Shown: positions 51,926-61,522, counted from the first letter of the stretch. The stretch: DNA of 64,000 nucleotides from DATMER01 sp963844885 (GCA_963844885.1 CAWJQA010000012.1:372001-436000), one strand, 5' to 3'. Numbers and translations are program-made. Notes: generated by a model not told the origin, from the letters alone.

Positions 51926-54120
51926 GCGCCATCTCGGCGTCGCCGGCCTCGACGGCGGCCTCGGCGGCGCGGCCGTAGAGGCCGGCCGCCTGGGCGTGGG
52001 CGTAGACGGCGGTGGCCTCTTCGGCGGCCCACAGCAGGTAGGGGAGGCTGCGGGCGTGCTCGCCGCCGCGCCAGAAGTGCTCGGCGACGGTGGTCACGAG
52101 GCCCGCCTCCCCCTGCCGGAGCCGCGCCTCCAGAAGCTCGGCCAGGTGGCGGTGAAGCGCGGCGCGGTGGTCCGGATCGAGGGTCGAGTAGAGGGTCTGG
52201 CGGAAGGGCTGCCGGGCGATCTGGTAGCGGATGCCGCCGGCCTCCTGGAGGCGCTCGACGTACCCCTGCGGCGAGGAGGACGGTGAGCCGCTCGTACACG
52301 GCCTGCGGGTCTTCGCTGAGAACGGCGGCGAGGAGGCCGAGAGGGAACGGCTCGGCGATGACCGCCGCGCCCTCCAGAACCTCCCGTTCCGGCGCGGGGA
52401 GAGCGGAGAAACGCCGCCAGCCCTGGCCTTCCCGCCCGTCCGGCGAGCTCGACCACCGGGACAGCGCGCCGAGAGAGGGCTTCCAGTCGCCGTCGCGGTA
52501 TTGGAGCACCTGATCGTCGACGAGCTGCCGCAGAGTCTGCTGCACCTCGGCCGGGAGGCCGTGGGTGTTGTCGTAGAGCCAACCGTAGAAGCTGGCGGGG
52601 AGATTGCCGGTGCCGAGGCTGGCGTCGACGAGCTGCGCGGTGGCCTTGCGGTCCAGAGGGAGCAGATCGAGCGTCTGCACCGGCGCGTTCGGGTCGGGCT
52701 CCCGCGGCGGCCTGTCCCCGGGCCGGCGGGTTGCGACCACGAGGACGCGGGCTGCGCGCAAATCCTCGCCGAGGAAGGTCAACAGCTCCTCACCCTCGCG
52801 GCCCGCCAGGTGGAGGTCGTCGACGAGGAGAACGGCGGGCGGCCCGGTCCGGACGTGCTCGGCGAGGCGGTGCGAGATCTCCTGGTAAAGGCGGTAGCGC
52901 TCCCGCGGCTCGGAATCGCCGGGACGGGTGTCGGCGCCGGGCGTCTTGATCTCGATCCCCAGGCTCCGGAGGGCGTCCAGCACCGGGGAGAGCGGCTGCG
53001 CGTGCTCGGCCGTCTCGCCGACACCGCCGTGAGCCGGGCGCGAGACCCGCGCGCCCTCGACGGAGGCGAAGAGACGGAACTCGCGCAGGAGCCGGCTCTT
53101 CCCCACCCCTTCGCGCCCTTCGATCAGAATCGCGCCGCCGCGCCCCTCCGCCGCCGCGGCCAGGGCGGCGCGCAGCCGGCCGAGCATCTCGTCGCGCCCC
53201 ACCAGGCGGCTCGCCAGCACCTTCCCCTCGGAGAACGACAGGGCCGCCACGTCGAGAGGGCCGAGCGGCCGGCCCGCCGCCTGCGCGAGATCCAGGAGGA
53301 GCCGGCCGGCCGAGGCATAGCGGTCCGCGGGGTCGCGCTGGAGCAGCCGCCGGAGGATGCGCGCCAGCTCGGGCGGCATGCCGGGCCGGACCCGGAGCGG
53401 GTCGGGCAGCTCGCCTTCCAGGTGGAAGCGGACGGCGTCCATGTCGTCCTGGCCCGCCGCGAGGGAAGGGAGCACACCCGTGGCAAGCTCGAACAGGGTG
53501 AGCCCGAGGGAGTAGAGGTCGGCGCGGTGGTCGTAGGCGTCCTGGAGGAGAACCTCCGGCGCCGTGTAGGCGAGAGTGCCGCGGATGCGGCGGTCGAGCG
53601 GGCCGCGCAGCTCGTGGGCGAGGCCGAAGTCGAGGATCTTGAGGCGCAGTTCGCCCTCGGCGCCGTTGGCCGCCACGCCCAGGTTGGCCGGCTTGACGTC
53701 CATGTGGACGACACCCTGGCGGTGGATGTGGGCGAGCCCGGCCGCAGCCTGGATCGCGACGTCGTAGACGGCGCCCCAACGGTCACTGCCGGTGCCCCGG
53801 AGCCGCTCGGCCACCCGGCCGCCTTCCACCAACTCCATGGTGAGGAAGGGGAAGTCGCCGGGCAGCACCCCGAAGTCGTAGACCTCCACCACGTTCGGGT
53901 GGCGGGCCTCGGAGAGGAGGCGGACCTCGTGCCGGAAGCGGGCCAGATCTTCCGGGTCGCTGGCCCGCAGCGCGACCTTGAGGGCCAGGGGCGCGCCGCC
54001 GGCCGCGCCGGTGCGCACGCGATAGACCGCGGCCTGCTTCGTGCAGGCGATCTCGCCTTCGAGGACGACGTCCCCGAGAAGGCGATCCAATTGGGAGAGA
54101 TCGAGGCCGAGCTCTTGCAT
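48863..54120 (-). CDS. Giant Ser/Thr kinase-ATPase-TPR-GAF-sigma54 activator (two frameshifts)
   Basis: Restored, one protein of about 1,750 residues. Order: protein kinase, NTPase of the AAA_16/MalT-like kind, TPR-rich middle, GAF, sigma54 AAA+ and a Fis-type HTH. It would sense signals through kinase, TPR and GAF parts and activate sigma54 promoters. Two one-base shifts split it: near 52265 (run of four G; sense continues YVERLQEAGGIRYQ) and near 51925 (sense continues QSLAAQAGALTAAG). Between them the frame encodes VTTVAEHFWRGGEHARSLPYLLWAAEEATAVYAHAQAAGLYGRAAE-type TPR sequence, shown here only in part. The gene is divergent from a thioredoxin gene and separated from the RecQ operon by 9 bp. 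Confidence 0.82.
52262..54120 (-). CDS. N-terminal part of the activator: Ser/Thr kinase and AAA ATPase
   Basis: Starts MQELGLDLSQLDRLLG. The kinase (about residues 15-275) has LALKVAL with the ATP-site Lys, HMDVKPANLG in place of the common HRDxKxxN (Asp and Asn kept, so active), DFGLA, and an APE motif YTAPEVL. The ATPase follows with Walker A EGREGVGKSRLLRE and Walker B VLLVDDLHLAG, as in the signal-transduction ATPases next to TPR regions. Sense is lost after LTVLLAAG near 52262; the open frame runs on to 51709. The kinase-ATPase-TPR front end is the usual layout of large sensory kinases of Acidobacteria and Myxobacteria. Confidence 0.88.
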
Positions 54121-54241
54121 GGCATCTCGGACGACAGCGTCAGGCCTGCCAGGAACGCCGAAGAAGGCGCCTGAAGCTGAATCTCTCCTGACTCGACAAC
54201 GCTTTCAGGGTCCGGTGCGGTATTCTAGGGTAAATCTGGGT

Positions 54242-54262
54242 CGGGGTCAAAAGTTGACCCCG
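54242..54262. repeat. Perfect 9-bp inverted repeat between divergent genes
   Basis: CGGGGTCAA, spacer AAG, TTGACCCCG. It lies 27 nt before the thioredoxin ATG and 122 nt from the divergent activator start, so it could be an operator or an RNA hairpin in the thioredoxin leader. A second short palindrome, ATCGGA-G-TCCGAT (54275-54287), ends one base before the ATG and would enclose the CGGAG ribosome site. A weak -10-like TATTCT lies at about 54221. Confidence 0.5.
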
Positions 54263-54288
54263 AATTTCAGTAACATCGGAGTCCGATC

Positions 54289-54915
54289 ATGCAATCCTCG
54301 ACAAAGCCGGAGGAATCTCGCGACGGTCGCGGCGGTCACGACGGCGGCAAGGCGGCGGGTGCCGCCCCCCTGGCCCCCATGGGATATCAGGCCCGGATCG
54401 CGGTCGCGGTTCTGGCTCTCTGCGCGCTGGCGGCCCTCTTCTGGCCGCGCGGCAGCGGCACCTTCAAGGCGCCCGGCGGGTTCCTCTACGACGCGCAGGG
54501 GAAGCCGACGGCCGTGGGGACGCGGCTGGCACCGGTGACTCTGGTTCACTTCTGGGCGACCTGGTGCCCGCCGTGCCGGGAAGAGATCCCATCGCTGCAG
54601 CGGCTCGGCAACGACTTCGCGAAATACAGCGACTTCGGGATCGTGATGGTGGCGGTGGCCGACGAGACCGAGAAGGCGCGGGTCTTCGTGGGGAGCTGGG
54701 GTCCGATGGTTCTCTTCGACCCGAACTGGGATGTCGCGAAGCGCTACGGCACGGACAAGCTGCCGGAGACCTATCTGATCGTCGGCGGCGAGGTGGTCAA
54801 GAAGTTCGTCGGACAGACGGACTGGGACAACCCGGAGCTGCGGGCGCTCATCGCCGGCCGGCTCAAGGATGCCGGCGGGCCTTCGGGCGCCGCACCGAAG
54901 GCCTCCGGGATCTGA
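54289..54915 (+). CDS. TlpA-type membrane-anchored thioredoxin
   Basis: 208 residues. A hydrophilic N-terminus with SAG-type linker is followed by one membrane helix (about residues 36-53, IAVAVLALCALAALFW), then a periplasmic thioredoxin domain with the redox motif WCPPC (HFWATWCPPCREEIPSL) and the cis-Pro region KLPETYLIVGG. Family members reduce disulfides in apocytochromes or other envelope proteins. The protein is complete. It is alone in its direction and divergent from the giant activator. Start ATG 54289 is embedded in a small palindrome with the ribosome site, which may modulate initiation. Substrate unknown. Confidence 0.87.
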   Translation: MQSSTKPEESRDGRGGHDGGKAAGAAPLAPMGYQARIAVAVLALCALAALFWPRGSGTFKAPGGFLYDAQGKPTAVGTRLAPVTLVHFWATWCPPCREEIPSLQRLGNDFAKYSDFGIVMVAVADETEKARVFVGSWGPMVLFDPNWDVAKRYGTDKLPETYLIVGGEVVKKFVGQTDWDNPELRALIAGRLKDAGGPSGAAPKASGI

Positions 54916-54920
54916 ACCGG

Positions 54921-55481
54921 TCAGAAATGGACCGCGATGCCGCCGTGCCCCATGGCGAAAAACTGGGCCTCGTCGAAGTCGGCGTAGTGGCCGGACAGCT
55001 CGACCAGGACGGCGAGCCAGCGGGTGATTCGGAACTCGCCGGTGACGCCGACAGTGAGGCCAATGGAGGTGTCGTGCTGGTCCTTGCCGCCGACACCGCC
55101 GCGCGTCCCCTCGAGGCGGTAGCCGCCGAGGCCGGCATAGATCCCCGATTCATAGTAGGCCTCGGGGAAACGGTACTCGCCCGCCACGGTGACGTAGGAA
55201 AGCTCGGCGCCGGTGAGAGAGCCGAAGCTGCCTTCGCTGTCGAGCGCCAGATTGCCGAGCCGGATGCCGACGTGCGTCCGCGGCTCGGTGACCATGCTGA
55301 GGTTGAGCTGATAGCCGGTGTTACTGAGGTCGTTGCCCGGTTCGGCGTCGAACGATCCGCCGAGGCCGCCGAGCAGGGCGGCCGTGAACGTGTACGGCTC
55401 CTGGGCGCGCGCCGCGCCGGGGAGCAGGACCAGCGCGACGAGCAGGATGCCCGTGCCGAGCCGTCGATAGTGCTGAGTCAA
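54921..55481 (-). CDS. Outer-membrane beta-barrel protein
   Basis: 186 residues. A signal peptide (TGILLVALVLLPGAARA, cleavage after ARA) is followed by alternating amphipathic strands (YQLNLSMVTEPRTHVGIRLG, YVTVAGEYRFPEAYYESG, IGLTVGVTGEFRI), ending in the aromatic C-terminus GIAVHF typical of outer-membrane barrels recognised by BamA. About eight strands fit the length, as in OmpA/OmpW-like small barrels. The start is TTG 55481, chosen because AAAGGAGGAGGG precedes it. Convergent with the thioredoxin gene, 5 bp between stops. Role unknown: porin, adhesin or structural. Confidence 0.8.
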   Translation of the reverse strand: MTQHYRRLGTGILLVALVLLPGAARAQEPYTFTAALLGGLGGSFDAEPGNDLSNTGYQLNLSMVTEPRTHVGIRLGNLALDSEGSFGSLTGAELSYVTVAGEYRFPEAYYESGIYAGLGGYRLEGTRGGVGGKDQHDTSIGLTVGVTGEFRITRWLAVLVELSGHYADFDEAQFFAMGHGGIAVHF

Positions 55482-55540
55482 GATCCCTCCTCCTTTGAGG
55501 CGGCCGGGGCCGCCCGGTCTTCCGTCCGCCGAGTATAGCC

Positions 55541-56308
55541 TTGCCTCCCGCTCCCTTATACGGCCGGGAGCGCTCCGGCGTCGCGGCGGACCGGACCTGG
55601 CGCGACCGGCTGCTCCACATCCTCCTCCCGGCCCCCTGCCTGAAGTGCGGCGAGCCGCTGCCCGCGGCGGCTCCCCTGGGGCTCTGCGCGACCTGCCGGT
55701 CGCGGCTCGAGCCGCTCCCGCAAGGGGCTTGCGCGGTCTGTGCCGGGCCCCTCGACGCCTTCGAGCCGCCCCTCGGCTACCGCTGCGGCGCCTGCCGGGA
55801 GAAGCCGCCGGCCTACGAGAGGCTGCTCGCCCTGTGGCTCTACCGGGAGCCGCTCGACCGCGTGATCCAGGCGCTCAAGTTCAACCGCCTCGACTACCTG
55901 GGCCGCCACCTGGCGCTGGCGCTCCACCAAGGGTTGGGCGGCGAGCTCGGCGGCTTCGACGGCATCGTGCCGGTCCCGCTCCACTGGTGGCGGCGGCTCA
56001 CGCGGGGGTACAACCAGGCGGAGAGAATCGCGCGGCCTCTGGCCTCCCGCCTGGGCGTGCCGCTGGTTCAGGCACTCCGCCGCCGGCGCCCGACGCGCGC
56101 CCAGACCTCCCTCGGCAAAGCCGCCCGCGCCGCCAACCTGCGCAGCGCCTTCGACGTGCCGAGGCCCGGGCGCGTGCGCGGGCGGCGGCTGCTCCTGGTG
56201 GACGACGTCGCCACCACCGGAGCGACCCTGGACGCCGCGGCCGCGGCCTTGATTCGGGCCGGGGCCGACGGCGTCACCGCCCTGGTAGCAGCCAAGACAC
56301 CGCTCTAG
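55541..56308 (+). CDS. comF: ComF-family phosphoribosyltransferase
   Basis: 255 residues with the ComF layout: a zinc ribbon (CLKCGEPL ... CATC ... CAVC ... CGACREK), the helical middle ALKFNRLDYLGRHLA, VPVPLHWWRRLTRGYNQAE, the QTSLGKAARAANLRSAF segment and the PRPP loop LLVDDVATTGATL. ComF binds at the cytoplasmic face of the DNA-uptake machinery in competent bacteria and is related to orotate-type phosphoribosyltransferases. It is complete and monocistronic here. The start is a TTG at 55541 in the frame; an alternative start a few codons downstream is possible as no strong ribosome site is seen. Its PRPP-loop also appears in the RecQ fusion at 46775-48853. Confidence 0.88.
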   Translation: MPPAPLYGRERSGVAADRTWRDRLLHILLPAPCLKCGEPLPAAAPLGLCATCRSRLEPLPQGACAVCAGPLDAFEPPLGYRCGACREKPPAYERLLALWLYREPLDRVIQALKFNRLDYLGRHLALALHQGLGGELGGFDGIVPVPLHWWRRLTRGYNQAERIARPLASRLGVPLVQALRRRRPTRAQTSLGKAARAANLRSAFDVPRPGRVRGRRLLLVDDVATTGATLDAAAAALIRAGADGVTALVAAKTPL

Positions 56309-57559
56309 CTATGGCACGAAGCGGCGGCCGAGGGTGAAGCTGGGCCCTTCCTGCCAGACGACCACGAAGCCGCCGCCTGAGCCGGCATGGGCCACGTCCG
56401 GCAGGGAGGGCCGCCGGGACGGCAGGTCCACCTGGCGGACGACGAACGCCGTGCTGAGCGGCGCGCCGGCCAGGCTGAAGCGGCGGGCAAGCACCGCGTC
56501 CTGCGCAGGCGACGACGAGGCCCAGACCACGACGAAATTGCCTTTGCTGTCGTAGGAGATCTCCGGCGTCGTCTGGCGGCCGTCCAGCAGCGTGTTCACC
56601 CGGATCGCTGTGCCCGCGACGGTCCCGGTCTTGCTGAACCGCTGGACGTAGACATCCGACTGGGTGGTGACGCCCGGCTGGTTGAGCTCATAGGCGACGG
56701 CGAAGACGCCCCCCTTGCCGCAGGCCACCGCCGCGCTCGCCGCATCGGCCACCGGCTTGACGATCTGCCGCTCGGCCGTGCCCACGACGACACCCGCCGT
56801 GGTGAGCTGTCGCAGGGACACCCCTTCCAGGCTGGGCTCGAAGGGACGCCGCTCGTCGATGGACGTCCAGGCGATCACCGGACCGGCCCCCTGGGGGACG
56901 CAGACGTCGGGGGCGGTGCCCTTCACCTCTCCCGTGCTGAGCAGCACCGGATTGCCGAGCGCCTTGCCAGCCGAGTCGAAGCGCCGCGCCCAGACCTGGG
57001 GGTTTGTCCCCGGAGTGGTGGCGCCGGGCGGGATGGAGCGCACCCAGGCGACGACGAAACCGTTCGGCAGAGCCGCGATGCCCGGGGCGTAGTCCAGCGG
57101 CATCTTCGGCAGGGCGGGGTCATCGACGTTGACGACGATCGCCGAGCCGAGGGCCGCGCCCGTGGACTTGAAGCGCTGCACCAGCACGTCGCTATTGCCG
57201 TTCACGGCCTCGGACCAGGCCACGTAGTAGTTGTTCTGGGTGTCCGCGGCAACCGCGGCATCGGCCTGCTCGGGCGGCAGGTTCTTGTTGACGAGGCGCT
57301 CGGCGCTGCGCGGCTGGCCCTTCGTCGTATAGAAGCGGCCGAGCAGGCCGCGCGTGTCGGTCGAGGCGGCACCCTGCCAAGCTGTCATGAAGGCTCCCGA
57401 CGCCGTGCCCGCCACGGTGGGAGCCTGCTGGCGGCAGGTGGTGCAGGTTCCCAGTGGGAACTCCGCGGCGACCGGCCTGGGGTCGGCGGCATGCGCGGGA
57501 ACGGTGGTGGCCAGGGTGAGCGCAAGGAGCGCTGGCGAGAGACGGATCGGCTTCAACAT
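56309..57559 (-). CDS. Secreted repeat protein, beta-propeller-like
   Basis: 416 residues. A signal peptide (LSPALLALTLATTVPAHA) is followed by about six repeats of the pattern FVVxW...DVxVQRFxxxGxxxGxxxxVN (for example YYVAWSEAVNGNSDVLVQRF, FVVVWASSSPAQDAVLARRF), each about 60 residues, which suggests a WD40/propeller-like fold of extracytoplasmic type. Two Cys near the mature N-terminus (GTCTTCRQQ) could coordinate a metal or form a disulfide. GAGGAG precedes ATG 57559. Convergent with comF, stops adjacent. Binding partner unknown; I would not assign a more specific function. Confidence 0.7.
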   Translation of the reverse strand: MLKPIRLSPALLALTLATTVPAHAADPRPVAAEFPLGTCTTCRQQAPTVAGTASGAFMTAWQGAASTDTRGLLGRFYTTKGQPRSAERLVNKNLPPEQADAAVAADTQNNYYVAWSEAVNGNSDVLVQRFKSTGAALGSAIVVNVDDPALPKMPLDYAPGIAALPNGFVVAWVRSIPPGATTPGTNPQVWARRFDSAGKALGNPVLLSTGEVKGTAPDVCVPQGAGPVIAWTSIDERRPFEPSLEGVSLRQLTTAGVVVGTAERQIVKPVADAASAAVACGKGGVFAVAYELNQPGVTTQSDVYVQRFSKTGTVAGTAIRVNTLLDGRQTTPEISYDSKGNFVVVWASSSPAQDAVLARRFSLAGAPLSTAFVVRQVDLPSRRPSLPDVAHAGSGGGFVVVWQEGPSFTLGRRFVP

Positions 57560-57689
57560 GGAATCTCCTCGAAAAACGTATGGCTCTATTTTTACGCATC
57601 AGGAGCCCAAAGTGTTGGGGGTCCCGGTTTCCTTCCATCGGTTTGACGTGTCTCACCCCTTGGAGGAAGCTTTCCGAGGAGGCCCGGCC

Positions 57690-58493
57690 ATGAAGCTCGA
57701 AGACCCCCGGCTGTATCAGATCCTGGTTCTCTCCTCGCTCCTCCTCTACGGCGTGGTCCGGCTGGACCTCGAAGTGCGGGCGCCGGTCGCCGCGGCGCTC
57801 CTGGCGGCGGTGCTCCTCACCCAGTACGCCTGCACCCGGCTCTGGCGCCTGCCGGCCTTCGATCCGAAGAGCGCGCTCATCTCGGGGCTCTCCCTCTGCC
57901 TGCTGCTGCGCACCAACTCGGCCCTCCTCGCGGTGGCGGCGGCCGTGGCCACGATCGCGGGGAAGTTCCTGATCCGCTGGCGCGGCAAACACCTGTTCAA
58001 CCCCACGAACTTCGGCATCGTCGCGCTGATGCTCGCCACGGGCGGGCGGGTCTGGGTGTCGCCCGGCCAGTGGGGGAGCGCGGCGCTCTTCGGCTTCCTC
58101 GTCGCCTGCCTCGGCGGGCTGGTGGTCAACCGGGCGGCGCGGAGCGACGTCACCTACGCCTTCCTGGCGTCCTATCTGGGGGTCGTCTTCGGGCGAGCGC
58201 TGTGGCTCGGGCAGCCCGCGGCGATCCCCCTCCACCAACTCGCGAGCGGAGCCTTCCTGATCTTCACCTTCTTCATGATCTCCGACCCGCGCACCACTCC
58301 CGACTCGCGCGCCGGACGCATCCTCTTCGCGTTGCTGGTGGCCCTCGGCGCCGGCTTCGTCCACTTCGTGCTCTACCGGCCCAACGGGCTGATCCTGTCG
58401 CTGTTCTTCCTGTCTCCGGCGGTACCGCTGATCGACGCGCTGCTGCGCGGCGACAGGTACGTCTGGACCATCCCCGAAAGGAGATTCGCGTGA
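57690..58493 (+). CDS. RnfD/NqrB-family integral membrane protein
   Basis: 267 residues, eight or so hydrophobic segments. It contains HLFNPTNFGIVALML and SGAFLIFTFFMISDPRTTP, the signature blocks of RnfD/NqrB subunits of Na+-pumping electron-transport complexes; in those, the T in the FNPTNFG-like or SGATPL loop carries FMN, and here that flavin Thr is not clear. No other Rnf/Nqr gene is nearby, so this is a stand-alone family member. GAGGAGG (57676-57682) lies 7 nt before ATG 57690. Its stop overlaps the next start (GTGA), so it is coupled to the DUF2330 gene; the pair may form one membrane unit. Confidence 0.82.
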   Translation: MKLEDPRLYQILVLSSLLLYGVVRLDLEVRAPVAAALLAAVLLTQYACTRLWRLPAFDPKSALISGLSLCLLLRTNSALLAVAAAVATIAGKFLIRWRGKHLFNPTNFGIVALMLATGGRVWVSPGQWGSAALFGFLVACLGGLVVNRAARSDVTYAFLASYLGVVFGRALWLGQPAAIPLHQLASGAFLIFTFFMISDPRTTPDSRAGRILFALLVALGAGFVHFVLYRPNGLILSLFFLSPAVPLIDALLRGDRYVWTIPERRFA

Positions 58494-59876
58494 AACGGCT
58501 CCCGATCTTCCGGTTGATCCCCTTTCTGTTGGGCGCCGCGGCCTTGCTGGCCGCGATCCTCACGGCCCGCAACGCGCTGGCCTTCTGCGGCTTCTACGTC
58601 GCCAGGGCGGACACGAAGCTCTTCAACCAGGCCTCCCAGGTGGCCCTGGTGCGCGACGGCGACCGCACCGTCATGACGATGGCCAACGACTTCAAGGGCG
58701 ACCTGAAGGAGTTCGCGGTGGTGATCCCCGTCCCCACCGTGCTCAGGAGGGAGCAGATCCACGTCGCCGAGACCGCCCTGCTCGACCACCTGGACGCCTA
58801 CTCGGCGCCCCGGCTGGTCGAGTACTTCGACGAGAACCCCTGCCAGCAGTACGAGATGCTGCGTATGCAGGCGCCTTCCGGGGTCGCCGCGGGCGTTGTC
58901 GGCGGCGCGGCCGACGCGGCGCGCGCCAAGAGCCTCGGCGTGACGATCGAGGCCACCTACACCGTCGGCGAATACGACATCCTCATCCTTTCGGCAAAGC
59001 AGAGCGACGGCCTGGAGACCTGGCTGACCGAGAGCGGCTACCGCATCCCGCCGGGGGCGTCGCGGGTCCTGGGCAGCTACATCCGGCAGGACATGAAGTT
59101 CTTCGTGGCGAAGGTGAACCTCGAGGAGCAGGGGAAACTCGGCTATACGTTCCTGCGGCCGATCCAGGTAGCCTACGAGTCGCCGAAGTTCATGCTCCCG
59201 ATCCGCCTGGGGATGGTCAACGCGTCCGGCGCGCAGGAGCTGTTCGTCTACGCCTTGACCCGCAAGGGGCGGGTCGAGACGACGAACTACCGCGCCGTGC
59301 GCTTGCCGTCCGACGCCGAGGTGCCGCTCTTCGTCAAGGACGACTTCGCAAATTTCTACAAGGCGATGTTCGGCCGGCAGGTGGTTCGGGAGGACCGGCG
59401 GGCCGTCTTCCTGGAGTACGCCTGGGACATGGCCTGGTGCGACCCCTGCGCCGCCGATCCGCTCTCCTCCGCGGAGCTGCGCGAGCTGGGTGTGTTCTGG
59501 ACCGGCGACGACGGAAGGCCGATGGGAAGAATGGTCCCACCGCCTGGCGCCGGTCCGCAGAACGTGTTCCTCACCCGGCTCCACCTGCGCTACGACGGCG
59601 AGCACTTCCCCGAGGATCTGGTCTTCCAGGAAACCTGGCGACCGCGAGAATTTTCAGGGGCGCTTCATCCTGCGTCACCCCTGGACGGGAAGCGACCGCT
59701 GCGAGGCCGCGCAGCAGTACCGTAGCGAGCTGCCGAAGCGCTACGAAAAGCAGGCCCAGACCCTCGCCTCGCTCACCGGCTGGGACATCCAGAAGATCCG
59801 CGGCCGGATGAACCTGAAAGCGTCAGGCCCGGCCGAGAAGGAAAAGCCCTGGTGGAAGGCGCTCTGGAAGGATTGA
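58490..59876 (+). CDS. DUF2330 family membrane-associated protein (frameshifted near C-terminus)
   Basis: About 461 residues restored. After a signal/anchor helix (FLLGAAALLAAILTARNALAF) comes CGFYVARADTKLFNQASQVALVRDG, EFAVVIPVPTVLRREQI and LVEYFDENPCQQYEML, the conserved opening of DUF2330. The frame holds to about 59635 (VFQET), then one base appears extra (ACCTGGC); sense continues GDRENFQGRFILRHPW to the stop at 59876 with WWKALWKD. In the unshifted frame a stop appears at 59725. GGAG at 58480 precedes GTG 58490. Biochemical function of DUF2330 is unknown to me. Confidence 0.82.
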
Positions 59877-59878
59877 GC

Positions 59879-61475
59879 TTACTTGAGATAGCCGAGGGCA
59901 CGAAGCTCCTTCGAGGAGCTTCTCGTCCTCTTTCGAGGTCCGGGCGCCGCGGCTCCGGCGGGTCCCCCAGGTATGAATGGTGTGCAGGGGGTGGGCCTCG
60001 CGAAAGGACGCCGTAAAGAGATCGGTCCGGGCCTTGCCAGCAAAGTTCTCCGCTACCGGCAGGCCCAGGCCGTACAAGAGGGTGGGAGTGATGTCATGCA
60101 CCCGGATCCCCTCCAGCTTCGCCGCCGGATCGACGTCCGGTCCGGCGGCGAGGAAGATCCCGTTGGAGTTGCGGGTGTGCGTCCCGGAGATCCGGCTGAC
60201 ACTCTCGATGGCCCCCTCGATCCGCTCTCCTTTGAACTTCAGGACCGGCGACACCCCCTCCGTCTGGACGACGGCCACGAAGTCGGCCCCCTCCCGAACC
60301 TCCCGGCCGCGCGCCTCCCTCACGGTGAAGGCGGGAGCTCCCAACTCGTAAGTCACCCCCGCCAGATCCGCGGCGAGCTGCTTCAGCAGCGCCGCCCGCT
60401 CGGCCGGGAGCACTCTCCCACCGCGTTCCCTGCCGGCCAGCGCGAACCGCAGCAGCTTCATCTGGCGGAACGACGGCGTCCCATAGGTATAGATCCGGGT
60501 GCGGGTGAAATCCACGGCCGAGCCCACCCGACTCAGGTATCCGAGCCGCTGCAGGACGGCGTCCATGTCGAGCAGCACCTTGACCTCCTCGGGCCGGGCC
60601 GCATGGAAACCGTGGTCCGAGATCACCAGCACGTTGGAGTCCTTCGGCGCGGCGGCCAGGATCCGGCCGAGCGCTTCGTCGACCGCTTCGTACGACCGCG
60701 GGACCCGATCCCGGTTCTCGGCCAGCTCCTTCGGATCGAGGTCCGTGAACGACTCGGGCTCGTAATATTTCCAATAGTTGTGGCTGACGATGTCGGGGCT
60801 GCGAAAGTAGACCAGGTGGAGGTCGAACGGCTCCCCCGCGAGCGTGACCGCAGCGCGCGCGATGGCCCGGTCGCGCATCTCCGCCTCGTCGTCCTCCCCC
60901 TCGATGCCGAAGAGGCTCGGCTCCCGCCGCGCCCGCCGGATCTCCTCCAGGAAGGTGGGCAGGTACGGCGCCGGCGCGACGCGGCGCTCCAGGTCGAGTA
61001 GCGCCCGGTCGCTGACCACCACGCCGTTGATCTCCTCGGCAGGCCACGACCCCCACCAGCCAAAGACGTTCACCCGCCGGCCCGCCTGCGTGAGCATGTT
61101 CCAGATCGCCGGCACCTTCCGGATGTCGGAGGAGATCGGGACATCCCCCTGCGCGGTGGGCACTACGAAGTCGGTGATCCCGTGTTCGCGCGGCGTGACC
61201 CCGGTGGCGATGGTGGTCCAGATGACCGGGGAGGAGTTGTAGGCGGTGCGGAGCGTGGCTGTGGTGCCTCGATCGGCGAGAGCCTTGAAGTTCGGGAGGC
61301 GGCCTTCGGACCAGAGCTGCCGGATGACCTTCCATTCGCCGCCGTCGATGCCGACGAGGACGATGGGGTGCGGTATTGGCGACGACGGCGACGCCTGGGG
61401 CTTGCAGCCCGGCAGGACGAGCAAGCCGAGGAGGACACCTGAGAGGAGCGCGGCCCGCGGCGGGAAGCGATGCAT
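59879..61475 (-). CDS. Alkaline-phosphatase-superfamily phosphodiesterase lipoprotein
   Basis: About 530 residues. A lipoprotein signal (LLSGVLLGLLVLPGC, lipobox LPGC) is followed by the type I phosphodiesterase/nucleotide pyrophosphatase fold: VLVGIDGGEWKVI (first metal site Asp), AYNSSPVIWTTIATG (catalytic Ser/Thr region), and VLVISDHGFHA (Asp-His metal pair). It would hydrolyse phosphoesters in the periplasm. ATG 61475 is chosen because the lipobox follows at the right distance; the open frame upstream runs into 5S rRNA and is spurious. Near 59920 one extra G breaks the frame; skipping it restores ELRALGYLK and a TAA at 59881-59879, a very common ending in this family. The start lies only 24 nt beyond an rRNA terminator. 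Confidence 0.85.
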
Positions 61476-61498
61476 AGAGACCGCGACTATAAAACAAA

Positions 61499-61522
61499 CA
61501 GCCCACGTTCGCACGTGGGCTG
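61499..61522 (-). terminator. Intrinsic terminator of the rRNA operon
   Basis: On the minus strand CAGCCCACGT and its perfect 10-bp complement enclose a 4-nt loop, followed directly by TTTGTTTTAT. It lies about 20 nt after the 5S rRNA. Confidence 0.9.
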
